A DNA stretch of 55,745 nt, taken from Pseudomonadota bacterium. Lineage in GTDB: Bacteria > Pseudomonadota > Alphaproteobacteria > Reyranellales > Reyranellaceae. Positions 8,286-16,138 of this stretch are shown piece by piece. Numbering within the stretch: position 1 is the first letter of the stretch; every line of letters begins with the position of its first letter. A program made the position numbers and the translations under genes. The stretch spans positions 1-55,745 of the forward strand of contig JAFEFG010000018.1 in the NCBI GenBank assembly GCA_018240685.1. Reading direction: 5' to 3'. Under the pieces are notes generated by a model that was not told the DNA's origin, made no database searches, and worked only from the letters and a program-made list of their open reading frames with translations.

Positions 8286-10466
8286 TCAGTTGCGGGCGCG
8301 TTCGACCGCATTGATAGCGGGCGTCGCACGCAGGGCCGCGGTGATGTCGGCCAGGTGCTTCACGTCGGCCACCTCGACGTCGATCACCATGTCGAAGAAA
8401 TCCATCGACCGGTTGACGATGCGCAGGTTCGAGATGTTGCCCTCGTGCCGGGCGATCACCGTGGAGAGGCTCGACAGGCTGCCCGGCTGGTTGGCGACGG
8501 TGATCTTGAGGCGCCCGGTATAGGCCGCCTCGCCGTCGCCGACGGAATCCCAGCCGACATCGATCCAGCGCTCGGGCGAGTCGGAGAAGCTCTCGAGCGT
8601 GGCGCAGTCGATCGTGTGGATGGTGACGCCCTTGCCGGTCGTGATGATGCCGACGATGCGGTCGCCGGGCAGCGGATGGCAGCAGCGGGCGAAATGCACC
8701 GCCATGCCGGGAATGAGCCCGGTCAGGGCGATCTGATGCGGCTCCCCCTTGGCCACGGCACTGTCGCGCGCCTTGGCCGCCTTGCTGCGCGCGCGCGAGA
8801 TCGGCACGACGTCGGCGCCGGACTTGCGCTGCTGCTTCTGCTTGAGGCCGGGATAGACCGCGGTCATCACCTCGCGCGCGCTTACCAGCCCCGCGCCCAC
8901 CGCCGCCACGAGATCGTCGGTGGTCGCCTGCTTGAAGTTGGCCTTCACCTCGGCGAGGCCCTTCTCGGTGGCCTCGTAGCCTTCCTCGTGGAAGGTCTTG
9001 TCGAGCAGCGAGCGGCCGAGCTGGAGATACTGCTCGCGCTGGCGCACGCGGATGAAGCGCCGGATCGCGGCCTTGGCCTTGCCCGTGACGGCGAAGCGCT
9101 CCCAGGTCGGCGACGGCGTCTGCGCCTTGGAGGTGATGATCTCGATCTGGTCGCCGTTGGAGAGCTGGGTCCTGAGCGGCAGCATGCGGCCGTTGATCTT
9201 GGCCCCCACGCAGGTGTCGCCCACCTGGCTGTGAACGGCGTAGGCGAAGTCGATCGGCGTCGCGCCGCGCGGCAGCGAGATCAGCTTGCCCTTGGGCGTG
9301 AAGCAGAACACCTGGTCCTGGAACATCTCGAGCTTGGTGTGCTCGAGGAATTCCTCGGCGTTGGGTGCCTTGTCGAGGATCTCGATCAGGCTGCGCAGCC
9401 AGGCATATTGCGGCGCGTCGGTCGAGGGCCCGCCCTGCTTGTAGATCCAGTGCGCGGCGACGCCCCGCTCCGCCTGGTCCTGCATCTCCTGGGTGCGGAT
9501 CTGGATCTCGATGCGCTGGCCGAACGGGCCGATCACGCCGGTGTGCACCGAACGATAGCCGTTGGGCTTGGGAACGGAGATGTAGTCCTTGAAGCGCTGC
9601 GGGATGACCTGGTAGCGCCCGTGCAGCAGGCCGAGCGCCTGGTAGCACTGCGCCACGTCGGCGACGATGATGCGGAAGGCCATGATGTCCGAGAGCTGCT
9701 CGAACGACACGTTCTTCTGCTGCATCTTGCGCCAGATCGAATAGGGCGTCTTCTCGCGCCCGGAGACCTGCGCGTCCAGGCCGCCCTCCTTCAGGGTGGC
9801 GACGAGTTCCGCCTCGATCTGGGGGACGATCTGCTCGCCCTTCTCCTTGAGGTAGCCCAGGCGCGCCAGCACCGAGGCGCGGCCGTCGGGGTTGAGCTCG
9901 GCGAAGGCAAGTTCCTCGAGCTCGCGCTTGACGCCCTCCATGCCGATGCGCGAGGCGAGCGGCGCGTAGAGTTCCATCGTCTCGCGCGCGATGCGCCGCC
10001 GCCGCTCCGGCTCCTTGATGTACTTGAGCGTCCGCATGTTGTGCAGACGGTCGGCGAGCTTCACCAGCAGCACGCGGATGTCCGACGACATGGCGAGGAC
10101 GAGCTTGCGCAGGTTCTCGGCTTCCTTGGTGCTTTCCGACTGCACCTCCAGCCGCGACAGCTTGGTCACGCCGTCGACGAGGCGCGCGATCTCCTCGCCG
10201 AACATGCGCGAGATCTCCTCGCGCGTGGCGTCGGTATCCTCGAGCGTGTCGTGCAGCAGCCCGGTGACGATGGACGAGGTGTCCAGCCGCATCTCGGCCA
10301 GGATGCCCGCCACCTCGACCGGGTGCGAGAAATACGGGTCGCCCGAGGCGCGGAGCTGGGTGCCGTGCTTCTTCAGGCCATAGACATAGGCGCGATTGAG
10401 CATGTCCTCGTCCGCATCCGGATCGTAGGACTGCACGCGCTCAACGAGTTCGAACTGCCGAATCAT
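8286..10466 (-). CDS. rsh: Bifunctional (p)ppGpp synthetase/hydrolase Rsh (RelA/SpoT family)
   Basis: A 726-residue long RSH protein that makes and degrades (p)ppGpp in the stringent response. The N-terminal HD hydrolase domain is intact (His48 in [10 protein letters not shown], His72-Asp73 in LLHDTLEDT, then [13 protein letters not shown]). The synthetase domain contains [21 protein letters not shown] ([23 protein letters not shown]), zinc-finger/RIS-type (CCHPLPGD) and C-terminal ACT domains follow. With both active sites conserved and no second RSH in the window, it is probably the dual enzyme typical of alphaproteobacteria. A hairpin and promoter-like elements sit directly before the ATG. 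Confidence 0.96.
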   Translation of the reverse strand: MIRQFELVERVQSYDPDADEDMLNRAYVYGLKKHGTQLRASGDPYFSHPVEVAGILAEMRLDTSSIVTGLLHDTLEDTDATREEISRMFGEEIARLVDGVTKLSRLEVQSESTKEAENLRKLVLAMSSDIRVLLVKLADRLHNMRTLKYIKEPERRRRIARETMELYAPLASRIGMEGVKRELEELAFAELNPDGRASVLARLGYLKEKGEQIVPQIEAELVATLKEGGLDAQVSGREKTPYSIWRKMQQKNVSFEQLSDIMAFRIIVADVAQCYQALGLLHGRYQVIPQRFKDYISVPKPNGYRSVHTGVIGPFGQRIEIQIRTQEMQDQAERGVAAHWIYKQGGPSTDAPQYAWLRSLIEILDKAPNAEEFLEHTKLEMFQDQVFCFTPKGKLISLPRGATPIDFAYAVHSQVGDTCVGAKINGRMLPLRTQLSNGDQIEIITSKAQTPSPTWERFAVTGKAKAAIRRFIRVRQREQYLQLGRSLLDKTFHEEGYEATEKGLAEVKANFKQATTDDLVAAVGAGLVSAREVMTAVYPGLKQKQQRKSGADVVPISRARSKAAKARDSAVAKGEPHQIALTGLIPGMAVHFARCCHPLPGDRIVGIITTGKGVTIHTIDCATLESFSDSPERWIDVGWDSVGDGEAAYTGRLKITVANQPGSLSSLSTVIARHEGNISNLRIVNRSMDFFDMVIDVEVADVKHLADITAALRATPAINAVERARN

Positions 10467-10506
10467 CGCAATCCCCTAGTATATGGGGAGGATTGCGCCA
10501 TCTCCA
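10467..10506 (-). promoter_or_regulatory. Hairpin and promoter-like elements directly upstream of rsh
   Basis: CGCAATCC at 10467-10474 is the exact inverse complement of GGATTGCG at 10490-10497, and two further C:G pairs stack inside after a bulged A. The arm next to the gene carries the likely ribosome-binding GGGG and touches the rsh ATG at 10466. On the minus strand a TATACT (10483-10478) sits 17 bases after a TGGAGA (10506-10501), which matches a sigma-70 -10 well and a -35 moderately. The element is therefore either an operator-like palindrome around a promoter or, in read-through rpoZ mRNA, a hairpin that hides the rsh start. Both readings are inference. Confidence 0.5.
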
Positions 10507-10551
10507 CGATGTTTGCGCGAATAGCAGGGCCGAGCCCCGCTAGGGGTCGCC

Positions 10552-10914
10552 CTATTCGGCGATCTCGTCTTCCTCGGCCATCGGCAGGGCCTTCGGCTGG
10601 GCCGCCTCGGCACCGCCCTGAGCCAGCGCCGCCGCCAGCTCCTGCTCGAGCTCGGCCATCTCGTTGACCTCCTCGGGCTTGTCGATGTCGGCATGCTTCT
10701 GCATGCCTGCGATCAGCTCGTCCTTGAGCTGGCCGTGGTCGAGCTTCTCTTCCGCGATCTCGCGCAGCGCCACGACCGGGTTCTTGTCGCGGTCGCGATC
10801 GAGCGTGATGGGAGCGCCGGCCGAGATGTCACGCGCGCGCTGGGCAGCATACATGACCAGCTCGAAACGGTTGGGCACCTGCAGGATGCAGTCTTCGACG
10901 GTGACACGCGCCAT
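10552..10914 (-). CDS. rpoZ: DNA-directed RNA polymerase omega subunit
   Basis: A 120-residue omega subunit that aids assembly of beta' into RNA polymerase. The start [30 protein letters not shown] is the classical alphaproteobacterial form, and the [13 protein letters not shown] motif is present. The tail is long and acidic/Ala-rich ([11 protein letters not shown] then EEDEIAE), as in related bacteria. ATG at 10914 is chosen because it matches the family; the frame stays open upstream without homology. A promoter-like pair lies about 30 bases ahead. Its placement before rsh is conserved, and omega is known to take part in ppGpp binding in E. coli. Confidence 0.95.
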   Translation of the reverse strand: MARVTVEDCILQVPNRFELVMYAAQRARDISAGAPITLDRDRDKNPVVALREIAEEKLDHGQLKDELIAGMQKHADIDKPEEVNEMAELEQELAAALAQGGAEAAQPKALPMAEEDEIAE

Positions 10915-10942
10915 GGCGACCTCTGATGTGCGGAAGCGGCGG

Positions 10943-10970
10943 GTTATACGCGCCCCAGCCCAAAAGGCAA
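10943..10970 (-). promoter_or_regulatory. Putative rpoZ promoter
   Basis: On the minus strand TTGCCT (10970-10965) and TATAAC (10948-10943) are separated by 16 bases, a close sigma-70-type match. They lie 28 bases before the rpoZ ATG in the folK-rpoZ spacer. This is pattern matching only; no start site is known. Confidence 0.5.
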
Positions 10971-10982
10971 GCCGGGCGGCCC

Positions 10983-11495
10983 CTAGAGCCGTTTGATGAT
11001 CTGATCCCGCGGCAGGGCCGCGACAAGGGCCTGGATGGGGGTTCCGGTCACCGGATGGCGCCACTGCGGCGCCAGGTCGGCCAGGGGCTGCAGGACGAAG
11101 GCCCGCTCCGCCAGGCGGGGATGGGGCAGAATGGGCCTTCCGGGCCCGCCCGGGGCCACTTCCCCCCGGAAATCCAGCAGGTCCAGGTCGATCCGCCGGG
11201 CGGCGTTGGGGACCGACCGGACGCGGCCGAATTCCGCCTCCACGGCATGGAGTTCGGCCAGAAGACGCTCCGGCGGCAGTTCCGTCTCGATCTCGGCTAC
11301 GGCATTGACGAACCAGGGCTGATCCGAGACCGGGATCGGCGCCGTCCGGTACCACGGCGAGAGCCGGACCAACCGGATCCCCCGCCGGCCGAGCGCCAAC
11401 AGCGCCGCCTCCAGGGTCAGCCGGGGCGATCCATGGTGCGGATGGGGCAAATTACCCCCTAATCCGATGTAGATTTTACCGGACGGGCTCGTCAC
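10983..11495 (-). CDS. folK: 2-amino-4-hydroxy-6-hydroxymethyldihydropteridine pyrophosphokinase
   Basis: A 170-residue HPPK that transfers pyrophosphate from ATP to the pterin in folate biosynthesis. The N-terminus reads [11 protein letters not shown], then come [17 protein letters not shown] and the metal-binding signature [10 protein letters not shown], with the [21 protein letters not shown] block afterwards. The start is GTG at 11495, supported by GAGGAG five to six bases ahead. It heads the minus-strand block towards rpoZ and rsh and is divergent from the NYN gene. Confidence 0.94.
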   Translation of the reverse strand: MTSPSGKIYIGLGGNLPHPHHGSPRLTLEAALLALGRRGIRLVRLSPWYRTAPIPVSDQPWFVNAVAEIETELPPERLLAELHAVEAEFGRVRSVPNAARRIDLDLLDFRGEVAPGGPGRPILPHPRLAERAFVLQPLADLAPQWRHPVTGTPIQALVAALPRDQIIKRL

Positions 11496-11590
11496 TAGAA
11501 CTCCTCAAACCCTTGTAACTAATGGCTTAAAGGCTTAAACTTAATATGCTGTGGGAGGGGTGTTTGGTACTGGGCTCCCGCGGCTCCATT

Positions 11591-11632
11591 TTTTCGCTCC
11601 CTCTGACGTATTTTCGCGAAAAGGATTTTCGC
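11591..11632 (+). promoter_or_regulatory. Triple TTTTCGC motif in the folK/NYN divergent region
   Basis: The 138-base divergent region 11496-11633 is clearly AT-richer than its surroundings. TTTTCGC occurs three times, at 11591-11597, 11611-11617 and 11626-11632; the middle copy is part of the perfect palindrome TTTTCGCGAAAA (11611-11622). AAGGA at 11621-11625 is the likely ribosome-binding site of the NYN gene, so the palindrome overlaps it. Further upstream, GGCTTAAA is tandemly duplicated (11524-11539) and TAATAT (11542-11547) could be a -10. The function is unknown; an operator or a translational control site is possible. Confidence 0.4.
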
Positions 11633-11633
11633 C

Positions 11634-12260
11634 ATGAAAGGCAATTTCTACGAGAATGAGCGCGTCGCGCTCTTCATCGACGGCGCCAATCTCTACTCAG
11701 CCGCCCGTGCCCTCGGATTCGACATCGACTATCGCCGCCTGCTCAAGGTGTTCCGCGAGAAGGGCCATCTGGTCCGCGCCTATTACTACACCGCGCTGGT
11801 CGAGGATCAGGAATATTCGCCTATCCGGCCGCTGATCGATTGGCTCGACTACAACGGCTACACCATGGTCACGAAGCCGACCAAGGAATTCACCGACGCC
11901 ATGGGCCGGCGCAAGATCAAGGGCAACATGGACATCGAGCTCGCCATCGACGTGCTGGAAATGGCGGAGCATCTCGATCACGTGGTCCTGTTCTCCGGCG
12001 ACGGCGACTTCCGCCGCCTCGTCGAGGCCGTGCAGCGCAAGGGCCTGCGCGTGTCGGTGGTCAGCACCGTCAAGTCCGCGCCGCCGATGGTGGCGGACGA
12101 ACTGCGCCGCCAGGCCGACGACTTCATCGAGCTGGCGGAACTGGCGCCGCTGATCGCCCGCAATCCGTCCGAGCGCACCCCGCGCCCGGCGCTGGCCGCC
12201 AACGGCCATGCCGACATGCTCGACGACGACGCGCCCGAGCCGCTGGCGCGCACGGCCTGA
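11634..12260 (+). CDS. NYN/LabA-like domain protein (putative nuclease)
   Basis: A 208-residue protein with a PIN-like NYN fold (LabA/DUF88 type). The catalytic acidic residues are visible: ALFIDGANLYSAAR near residues 12-25, the KIKGNMDIELAIDVLEMA block and VLFSGDGDFRRLVEAVQRKG, then a strand VSVVST. NYN proteins are predicted or shown metal-dependent RNases; the substrate here is not known. The C-terminal 35 residues are low-complexity and probably disordered. AAGGA eight bases ahead supports the ATG at 11634. It ends nine bases before the uracil-DNA glycosylase gene, so the two are likely cotranscribed. Confidence 0.88.
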   Translation: MKGNFYENERVALFIDGANLYSAARALGFDIDYRRLLKVFREKGHLVRAYYYTALVEDQEYSPIRPLIDWLDYNGYTMVTKPTKEFTDAMGRRKIKGNMDIELAIDVLEMAEHLDHVVLFSGDGDFRRLVEAVQRKGLRVSVVSTVKSAPPMVADELRRQADDFIELAELAPLIARNPSERTPRPALAANGHADMLDDDAPEPLARTA

Positions 12261-12269
12261 TCGGAACCT

Positions 12270-12917
12270 GTGGCTGCCCTGCGTTTCGACGAGCCGCCGC
12301 TCGACTGTCCGCGCTGCCCGAGACTCGTGGCCTTCCGCCACGAGTTGCAGGGCAAGTACCCTGACTGGGGCAACGCACCCGTCCGCTCGTTCGGCAGCCT
12401 CGATGCCCGCCTGCTGATCGTCGGGCTGGCGCCCGGCATGAAGGGAGCCAACCGCACCGGCCGCCCCTTCACCGGCGACTATGCCGGCGACCTCCTGTAC
12501 GCGACCCTGCTCAAGTTCGGTCTGGCGAGCGGCACCTACCGCGCCGACCCCAATGACGGCCTGCACCTGATCGGATGCCGCATCGCCAATGCGGTGCGCT
12601 GCCTGCCGCCCGAGAACAAGCCGCTGCCGGTCGAGTTCACGGCCTGCCGTCCGTTCCTGCAGGCCGAACTGGCGGTGATGCCCGACCTCAAGGTCATCCT
12701 GGCCCTGGGCAAGGGCGCCCACGACCAGATCCTGCGCGCGCTGACGGTGCGGCCGGCCAGCAGCTATCCCTTCGTGCACGGCCGCCTGCATGCCCTGCCG
12801 ACCGGCCTGCATCTCGCCGACAGCTATCACTGCTCGCGCTACAACACGAATACGGGCCGGCTCACCACCGAGATGTTCCACGCCGTGTTCGAGAAGATCC
12901 GCACCCTCCTCACGTGA
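12270..12917 (+). CDS. Uracil-DNA glycosylase, UDGb/family 5-like
   Basis: A 215-residue base-excision repair enzyme. The first active-site motif is GLAPGMKGANRTGRPFTGD (about residues 52-70) and the second is SYHCSRYNTNTGRLT near the C-terminus, where many relatives have HP instead of HC. Cys13, Cys16, Cys111 and Cys126 have the spacing expected for the 4Fe-4S ligands of family 4/5 UDGs. UDGb enzymes remove uracil and other deaminated bases. The start is GTG at 12270, nine bases after the NYN gene. The family 5 assignment is by motif; family 4 is less likely. Confidence 0.88.
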   Translation: MAALRFDEPPLDCPRCPRLVAFRHELQGKYPDWGNAPVRSFGSLDARLLIVGLAPGMKGANRTGRPFTGDYAGDLLYATLLKFGLASGTYRADPNDGLHLIGCRIANAVRCLPPENKPLPVEFTACRPFLQAELAVMPDLKVILALGKGAHDQILRALTVRPASSYPFVHGRLHALPTGLHLADSYHCSRYNTNTGRLTTEMFHAVFEKIRTLLT

Positions 12918-12938
12918 GCGGCAGCAGCCGGCCGGATG

Positions 12939-13415
12939 TCACAGCGCGGCCTCGACCGCACCCGTGATCTCCGGCGAGAGCGGTGCGACCTTGCTCGGCC
13001 AGCCGCCCACGAGTTCGCCGCCCTTGCCGATCAGGTACTTGTGGAAGTTCCAGCGCGGCGCGGCCGCCTCGCCCGCCTGCTCCACGATCCACCGGTAGAG
13101 CGGATGCGCGTCGCCGCCCAGGACCTTCTGCTTGGCGGTCATCGGGAAGGTGACGCCGTAGCCGGTCTCGCAGAATTTCGCGATCTCCGGTTCGGTCTTG
13201 GGTTCCTGCGCGCCGAAATCGTTGCAGGGCACGCCGAGCACGACCAGCCCGCGCGGGCCGTAGGCTTCGTGCAGCTTCTGCAGCTCCGCATATTGCGGCG
13301 TGAATCCGCAGAAGGACGCCACGTTGACCAGCAGCACCGGACGGCCGGCGAACCCCTTCATATCGAGCGGCCTGCCGTCGATCGCGGTGAAAGCGAAATC
13401 GTGCGCCGATGCCAT
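12939..13415 (-). CDS. Glutathione peroxidase family protein
   Basis: A 158-residue thiol peroxidase of the Cys-type GPx family, which reduces hydrogen and lipid peroxides. The peroxidatic cysteine is Cys36 in NVASFCGFTPQY, the second conserved block is GVPCNDFGAQEP (Asp where most have Gln) with the Gln of the active site, and WNFHKYLI supplies the conserved Trp and Asn. No signal peptide is seen, so it is probably cytoplasmic; in many bacteria such enzymes use thioredoxin rather than glutathione. Its ATG directly follows the TGA of the upstream molybdopterin oxidoreductase. Confidence 0.92.
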   Translation of the reverse strand: MASAHDFAFTAIDGRPLDMKGFAGRPVLLVNVASFCGFTPQYAELQKLHEAYGPRGLVVLGVPCNDFGAQEPKTEPEIAKFCETGYGVTFPMTAKQKVLGGDAHPLYRWIVEQAGEAAAPRWNFHKYLIGKGGELVGGWPSKVAPLSPEITGAVEAAL

Positions 13416-14087
13416 TCACGCCTCCTCGTCGTAGCGCTGCTCGCGCCAGGGATCGCCGTAGTTGTGGTAGCCGCGAACCTCCCAGAAGCCGGGCTTGTCC
13501 AGCACCGAGAACTCGATGCGCTTGATCCACTTGGCGCTCTTCCAGAAATAAAGCTTGGGGATGACGACGCGCAGCGGTCCGCCGTGCTCGCGGCTGATCG
13601 CCTCGCCGTTCCAGCTCCAGGCCAGCAGCACGTCCTCGGCCGCGAAGTCGGCCAGCGGCACGTTGGTCGTGTAGGTGTCGTAGGAATGGAAGATCACGTG
13701 CTGCGCCTCGGCCTTGGGCTTCACCAGCGCGATCAGGTCGCGCGCGCTCACCCCTTCCCAGCGGTTGTCGTAGCGCGACCAGGCGGTCACGCAGTGGATG
13801 TCGGTCGTGAGCCGGGTTCCGGGCAGATCGGTGAACTCGCCCCATTTCCAGCTCATGGGGGTCTCGACCGCGCCGTCGACGAACAGGCGCCAGGCATGAA
13901 GCGGGATTTCCGGCTGGACGCCGAGATCGAGCACCGGCCAGTTCTCGACCAGACGCTGCCCGGGCGGCAGCCGCTCGGTCGGCGGCGCGCTGTGTCCGGT
14001 CAGCAGGCGGCCGTCCTCGGCCCATTTCCGCTTGCTGTCGATCAGCTTGCTCTTGAGCTTGCCGAATAGGGTCACGTCGTCGGCCAT
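13416..14087 (-). CDS. Sulfite oxidase-like molybdopterin oxidoreductase
   Basis: A soluble 223-residue protein of the sulfite oxidase/MsrP superfamily. The molybdenum-binding cysteine lies in DIHCVTAWSRYDNRWEGV, and the domain ends with HGGPLRVVIPKLYFWKSAKWIKRIEF, both characteristic. There is no Tat signal, unlike MsrP, so this is probably a cytoplasmic relative with an unknown substrate. ATG at 14087 is preferred because GAGG lies just ahead; ATG at 14120 would add eleven residues. It is directly followed by the glutathione peroxidase (TGA then ATG with no gap), which suggests a shared oxidative-stress role. Confidence 0.85.
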   Translation of the reverse strand: MADDVTLFGKLKSKLIDSKRKWAEDGRLLTGHSAPPTERLPPGQRLVENWPVLDLGVQPEIPLHAWRLFVDGAVETPMSWKWGEFTDLPGTRLTTDIHCVTAWSRYDNRWEGVSARDLIALVKPKAEAQHVIFHSYDTYTTNVPLADFAAEDVLLAWSWNGEAISREHGGPLRVVIPKLYFWKSAKWIKRIEFSVLDKPGFWEVRGYHNYGDPWREQRYDEEA

Positions 14088-14140
14088 GAACGCCTCGCGA
14101 ATCACTTGCGTTCCTAACATGGGACGCTTCGCCGGCGATT

Positions 14141-14779
14141 TTAAGCTTTTTTGCGCGCCCTCTTCCGGCCCGCCGCCGGGGCGGGACTGGCGCCCTTCTT
14201 CATCAGCATCGCGTGGAAGGCCGAGAGCGCCCGGTAGTCCGGCCCGTGCGCCAGCATGCCGGCCTGATGCAGCATCACGATCCCGTGCAGCGCCGCCCAG
14301 TTCGCCCAGCCGAAAAGCTGCGGATCGACGTCGATCAGGCCCGCTTCCACCATCTGCTCGGCGCCGCGGGTGATATGGGCCGCCGCCCGGTCCGCCGCCC
14401 CGGCGAGCTCCGGATGCGAGTCGTCGATCGGGGCGTCGATGTCGAACATGATGCGATAGGCGTGCGGATTCTTGAGCGCGAAGTCGAGATAGGCCTCGAT
14501 CGTGCGCCGCCCCCGCTCGCCCGGCGGTGCCTTCCCGGCGCGCTCAAGCGCCTCGGCGAAGCGGGCGAAGGCCTGTGCCCGCACGGTGGCGAGGATGTCC
14601 GCCTTGTCCTTGAAGTAGCGGTACGGCGTCTTGGGGCTGCAGCCCAGCGCCTCGGCAAGCTGGCGCATGGTGACGCCCTCGTAGCCGAAGCGGGCGAAGC
14701 GCTCGGTCGCGACCTTGCAGAGTTCGTTGCGGAAGTCGGCGATGTCCTGTTCGGTGAGATAGCGCGGCATGGTTTCCAT
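14141..14779 (-). CDS. TetR/AcrR family transcriptional regulator
   Basis: A 212-residue repressor-type regulator. The N-terminal helix-turn-helix is clear: ATERFARFGYEGVTMRQLAEALG followed by CSPKTPYRYFKDKADILATV. The C-terminal ligand domain resembles the WHG/TetR_C type and ends in a Lys/Arg-rich tail. ATG at 14779 or 14770 is likely; both lie inside a 45-base palindrome that is the probable operator, so autoregulation is expected. Its position directly after isovaleryl-CoA dehydrogenase suggests it controls acyl-CoA catabolism, with an acyl-CoA as a possible ligand; that is inference. Confidence 0.9.
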   Translation of the reverse strand: METMPRYLTEQDIADFRNELCKVATERFARFGYEGVTMRQLAEALGCSPKTPYRYFKDKADILATVRAQAFARFAEALERAGKAPPGERGRRTIEAYLDFALKNPHAYRIMFDIDAPIDDSHPELAGAADRAAAHITRGAEQMVEAGLIDVDPQLFGWANWAALHGIVMLHQAGMLAHGPDYRALSAFHAMLMKKGASPAPAAGRKRARKKA

Positions 14780-14807
14780 ACACACTGTGTACGGAAACCA
14801 TGCCGCG
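14763..14807. promoter_or_regulatory. 45-bp near-perfect palindrome, probable TetR operator
   Basis: The sequence is symmetric about base 14785. Every pair from 14763/14807 inwards is complementary except 14778/14792, giving 21 of 22 pairs. The core is TACACACTGTGTA, flanked by GGTTTCC and GGAAACC and then by CGCGGCAT and ATGCCGCG. It fills the short gap between the ivd stop (14813) and the TetR gene and covers both candidate TetR start codons. No T-run follows, so it is not a terminator. The core resembles TetR-family operators in form. Confidence 0.75.
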
Positions 14808-14812
14808 GTCAA

Positions 14813-15985
14813 TCAGGCCGTTTCGGCGAACAGCTCGCGGCCAATCAGCATGCGGCGGATCTCGCTGGTGCCGGCGCCGATCTCGTAGAGCTTGGCGTCG
14901 CGCAGCAGGCGGCCGGTCGGATAGTCGTTGATGTAGCCGTTGCCGCCCAGGAGCTGGATGGCATCGAGCGCCACCAGGGTCGCCTTCTCGGCCGCGTAGA
15001 GGATGGCGCCGGCCGAATCCTTGCGCGAGGTCTGGCCGCGATCGCAGGCCCGGGCCACGGCATAGACGTAGGCCTTGCAGGCATTCATGGTCGTGTACAT
15101 GTCGGCGAGCTTGCCCTGCACGAGCTGGAACTCGCCGATCGCCTGGCCGAACTGCTTGCGCTCGTGGACGTAGGGCACGACGACGTCCAGCGCCGCCTGC
15201 ATGATGCCGAGCGGCCCCGCCGCCAGCACCGCGCGCTCGTAGTCGAGGCCGCTCATCAGCACGTTCACGCCCTTGCCGACGGCGCCCAGCACGTTCTCTT
15301 CGGGGATCTCGCAGTCCTCGAACACCAGCTCGCCGGTCGAGGAGCCGCGCATGCCCATCTTGTCGAGCTTCTGCGCCACCTTGAAGCCCTTGGTGTCGGT
15401 CGGAACGATGAAGGCCGTGATGCCGCGCGGGCCGGCTGTGGGATCGGTCTTGGCGTAGACGACGATCACCTGCGCGTCGGGGCTGTTGGTGATCCACATC
15501 TTGGTGCCGTTCAGCACGTAGCAGTCGCCCTTCTTCTCCGCCCGCAGCTTCATGGAGACGACGTCGGAGCCCGCGCCCGATTCGCTCATGGCGAGGCTGC
15601 CGACATGCTCGCCCGAAATCAGCTTGGGCAGGAAGCGGCGCTTCTGCGCGTCACTGCCGTTGCGGCGGATCTGGTTGACGCACAGGTTCGAGTGCGCGCC
15701 GTAGCTGAGGCCGACGGCGGCCGACGCGCGGCTCACCTCCTCGACGGCGATGACATGCTCGAGATAGCCCAGCCCGGTGCCGCCATATTCCTCCTCGACC
15801 GTGATGCCGTGCAGGCCGAGTTCGCCCATCTTCGGCCACAGCTCGCGCGGGAAGCGGTCGGTCTTGTCGATCTCGGCCGCGATCGGCGCCACCTGATCGG
15901 CAGAGAAACGCTGGACCTGCTCGCGCAGCGCATCGGCGGTCTCGCCGAGGCCGAAATCGAACGGTGGCATGACATTGGGGATCAT
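14813..15985 (-). CDS. ivd: Isovaleryl-CoA dehydrogenase (acyl-CoA dehydrogenase family)
   Basis: A 390-residue flavoprotein that oxidises isovaleryl-CoA to 3-methylcrotonyl-CoA in leucine breakdown and passes electrons to ETF. FAD and substrate motifs are [12 protein letters not shown] and [19 protein letters not shown], and the C-terminal part has [22 protein letters not shown] and [22 protein letters not shown]. Glu250 in [16 protein letters not shown] aligns with the catalytic Glu that isovaleryl-CoA dehydrogenases carry in this helix, unlike most acyl-CoA dehydrogenases; this supports the specific call. The methylcrotonyl-CoA carboxylase genes are not next to it. The enoyl-CoA hydratase-like gene is upstream. 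Confidence 0.9.
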   Translation of the reverse strand: MIPNVMPPFDFGLGETADALREQVQRFSADQVAPIAAEIDKTDRFPRELWPKMGELGLHGITVEEEYGGTGLGYLEHVIAVEEVSRASAAVGLSYGAHSNLCVNQIRRNGSDAQKRRFLPKLISGEHVGSLAMSESGAGSDVVSMKLRAEKKGDCYVLNGTKMWITNSPDAQVIVVYAKTDPTAGPRGITAFIVPTDTKGFKVAQKLDKMGMRGSSTGELVFEDCEIPEENVLGAVGKGVNVLMSGLDYERAVLAAGPLGIMQAALDVVVPYVHERKQFGQAIGEFQLVQGKLADMYTTMNACKAYVYAVARACDRGQTSRKDSAGAILYAAEKATLVALDAIQLLGGNGYINDYPTGRLLRDAKLYEIGAGTSEIRRMLIGRELFAETA

Positions 15986-16057
15986 TGCGTTGCTACCTTG
16001 TATCCATCGGTCTTTCGAAAGCGGAGAGCGTTACGGCAGGATGGAGTCCGGCCCGCT

Positions 16058-16081
16058 GCCGTGCCCTCCGCCGTGCCCTCC
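16058..16081. repeat. Two tandem copies of a 12-mer between ivd and the hydratase gene
   Basis: GCCGTGCCCTCC occurs twice in immediate tandem in the 153-base gap 15986-16138. I see no gene or terminator in the gap. The repeat may simply reflect slippage in GC-rich sequence. Confidence 0.5.
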
Positions 16082-16138
16082 GATCGTCGGGCAGCCGCAC
16101 CGTACCCTGCCATCCTCACGAAGCGAAGCGGCCGCCAC

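Noticed and set aside
8193..10667. Long plus-strand frame opposite pdxJ and rsh
   Set aside because: No domain pattern; the minus-strand genes explain the sequence fully.
13416..14120. MsrP (periplasmic methionine sulfoxide reductase)
   Set aside because: No Tat signal peptide, and no membrane partner MsrQ is adjacent.
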